64,000 nt of DNA from Poecilobothrus nobilitatus (taxonomy: Eukaryota > Arthropoda > Insecta > Diptera > Dolichopodidae): NCBI GenBank assembly GCA_947095535.1, contig OX352772.1:230703911-230767910 (forward strand), written 5' to 3'. The notes below the pieces were generated by a model, which had not been told where the DNA came from, did no database searches, and saw only the letters and a list, made by a program, of their open reading frames with translations. Position 1 is the first letter of the stretch, and every line of letters begins with the position of its first letter. The position numbers and the translations under genes are program-made. Below are positions 62,766-64,000 of this stretch, piece by piece.

Positions 62766-64000
62766 TTTCTATTTTAAGATAGGATGGTGGGATTCTAGTT
62801 AAAACAACTAAAATTTATTAAAGCGTCATTTAAAGCGTCGTCATTAATTTAAGAGAATGAAAAAATTTAATATTATTCTGTTATTCAACATTTAACACCT
62901 GAAATTCGTACAAAGAAAATGTCGGAAAAAACTCGCGATAGTTCGACATTTGTTAAACGGTTTAATATGTTAATAATATTAAAATAAAATTTGTAATTAA
63001 ATCCGTACCTGAAAATAAAGAACCAATTAGCTGGATTAAGGATGCTATATATCAAATAATCAGGATTGCTGTGAAAGATATGAATTCCACTGATAAGATT
63101 GGGTTAACATTTTGTGGAGAGAGCTTTGAACTTCAAGGTCCTGCGTATCTCAGTTCTAGACCCGTTCAGAACTTAAATTTATCGACATTTGGGATGTAAT
63201 TTCTAATGTTTTTCAAAGTAATTCTGAAGGTAATTATTTATAATGCATTTTTTGTTTCATTTATTATAAACCAATTTTATTTTACGTCTATAGGCCTAAG
63301 TACAAACACGTTTTGTTTAATAGTTACCCGTGTTAGATTACTCACTGGCAGAGGTAGAAATAATAAATATTCAAATTATAAAGAGGGATGATTAAAAAGG
63401 AAAGGAATAACACCAATAAAAAACAGCCATAATTTATGTTTACCACATGCACTTATTTTTTCAATAGCTAAAATTGAAAAATTTATTGAATATGAAAAAA
63501 TTCGAAAAAATATAGCAAAACTTCAAACTTTAACAGCTTTAAAATTATTAAAAACATCAAAAATAACAATTCCATCTGAAGGTTACAGAATTCGTGAATT
63601 GAATCAATTTCAAAAATTTTTACATAAACGCAAAATTGTTGTATATAAATATGGAACAAGGGGTGCAGAAGTAATATTTGAAGGATTTAATAATTAAAAA
63701 AAAATTAACTTGCTATACCATAATAATCATTACAATGTAATAACTTCACTCACAGCTGCTTTTTGCACAGCATTTTATTGTAAAGAATGTCATATTTCGT
63801 GGTTCAACTGAGATGCTTTAAATGTATAAAAATTGATTCTCTATACTTCTGTAAAAAATGTAAATTGAGAGAAAAAATTTTTAAAACGAAAAATGTGGTA
63901 GAGGATTTCATGGAATTTATTTTAAAATTAAGAAAGGAGTCATAATTGCTCATAATGTTCAGGCATTTGACCATCAGTTTATTCTGAATTATATACTCAA
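62766..64000 (+). mobile_element. Maverick copy A, right segment (runs off the window)
   Basis: It resumes after the LINE with AGATAGGATGGTGGGATTCTAG, matching the reverse of the polymerase 5' flank of copy B. It continues with polymerase B on the plus strand. Together with 22,799-25,570 and 58,441-58,505 it forms the outer Maverick into which copy B inserted. Confidence 0.8.
62919..64000 (+). pseudogene. Maverick copy A DNA polymerase B, N-terminal part
   Basis: The likely start is MSEKTRDSSTFVKRFN at 62,919. The N-terminal domain has SWIKDAIYQIIRIAVKDM, IGLTFCGESFELQGPAYLSS, then RPVQNLNLS and RVRLLTGRGRNN. A KNSHNLCLPHALIFSIAK block and CTAFYCKECH follow. Copy A retains ~580 bp deleted in copy B. 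In turn it lacks the zinc-binding region and Exo I (junction near 63,790), and resumes before Exo II (IIAHNVQAFDHQFILNY). Stops and frame changes show it is not functional. Confidence 0.85.

Overview
This window is intergenic, transposon-packed DNA from an insect, most likely a fly. It is strongly A+T rich, has no host gene I can defend, and is almost wall-to-wall mobile elements inserted into one another. The insect and fly assignment is an inference. It rests on Jockey, I and CR1-type LINEs, errantivirus (gypsy/17.6-type) sequence with a tRNA-Ser primer binding site, and short dispersed repeats built like the DINE-1/Helentron elements of flies ((GTCC)n block, subterminal inverted repeats, 3' hairpin).

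Left part (1-22.8 kb): the C-terminus of a Maverick/Polinton DNA polymerase B and a damaged Maverick terminal repeat (copy 1); a decayed Jockey element; a CR1-like LINE fragment split by a DINE-1-like element; two more such elements, all three carrying 147-bp minisatellite arrays; an A+T-rich spacer with a tRNA 3' fragment and a THAP-like scrap; a decayed LINE; a nearly intact I-type LINE (16.4-21.7 kb); and a CR1-like 3' fragment.

Central part (22.8-64 kb): a Maverick nested inside another Maverick. The outer element (copy A) gives capsid-gene remnants at 22.8-25.3 kb and the start of its polymerase gene at 62.9-64 kb. The inner element (copy B) runs from 25,571 to 58,440. It is bounded by AG...CT terminal inverted repeats and a 6-bp target duplication (ATGTTG/ATGTTT). 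The sequence to its left and right joins into one continuous stretch that matches B's own 43.1-kb region.

Copy B keeps recognisable remains of a full viral-type gene set: protein-primed polymerase B, integrase with chromodomain, adenain-like protease, major capsid protein, pVI-like protein, penton-like protein, FtsK/HerA-type packaging ATPase, and several unassigned conserved ORFs. Nearly all are broken by stops or frameshifts.

B was itself invaded. A LINE sits in the penton gene, a complete non-autonomous LTR element (TSD TATG) in the integrase gene, and a DINE-1-like element upstream of the integrase gene. An LTR-less errantivirus body (gag tail-pol-env) occupies the gap between the truncated polymerase and the left terminal repeat. 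That errantivirus was in turn invaded by a full-length CR1-type LINE with an intact 960-codon ORF2 (with its own target duplication) and by a tandem pair of DINE-1-like elements in env. Another LINE sits in copy A just outside B's right end. The region is a readable stratigraphy of insertions.
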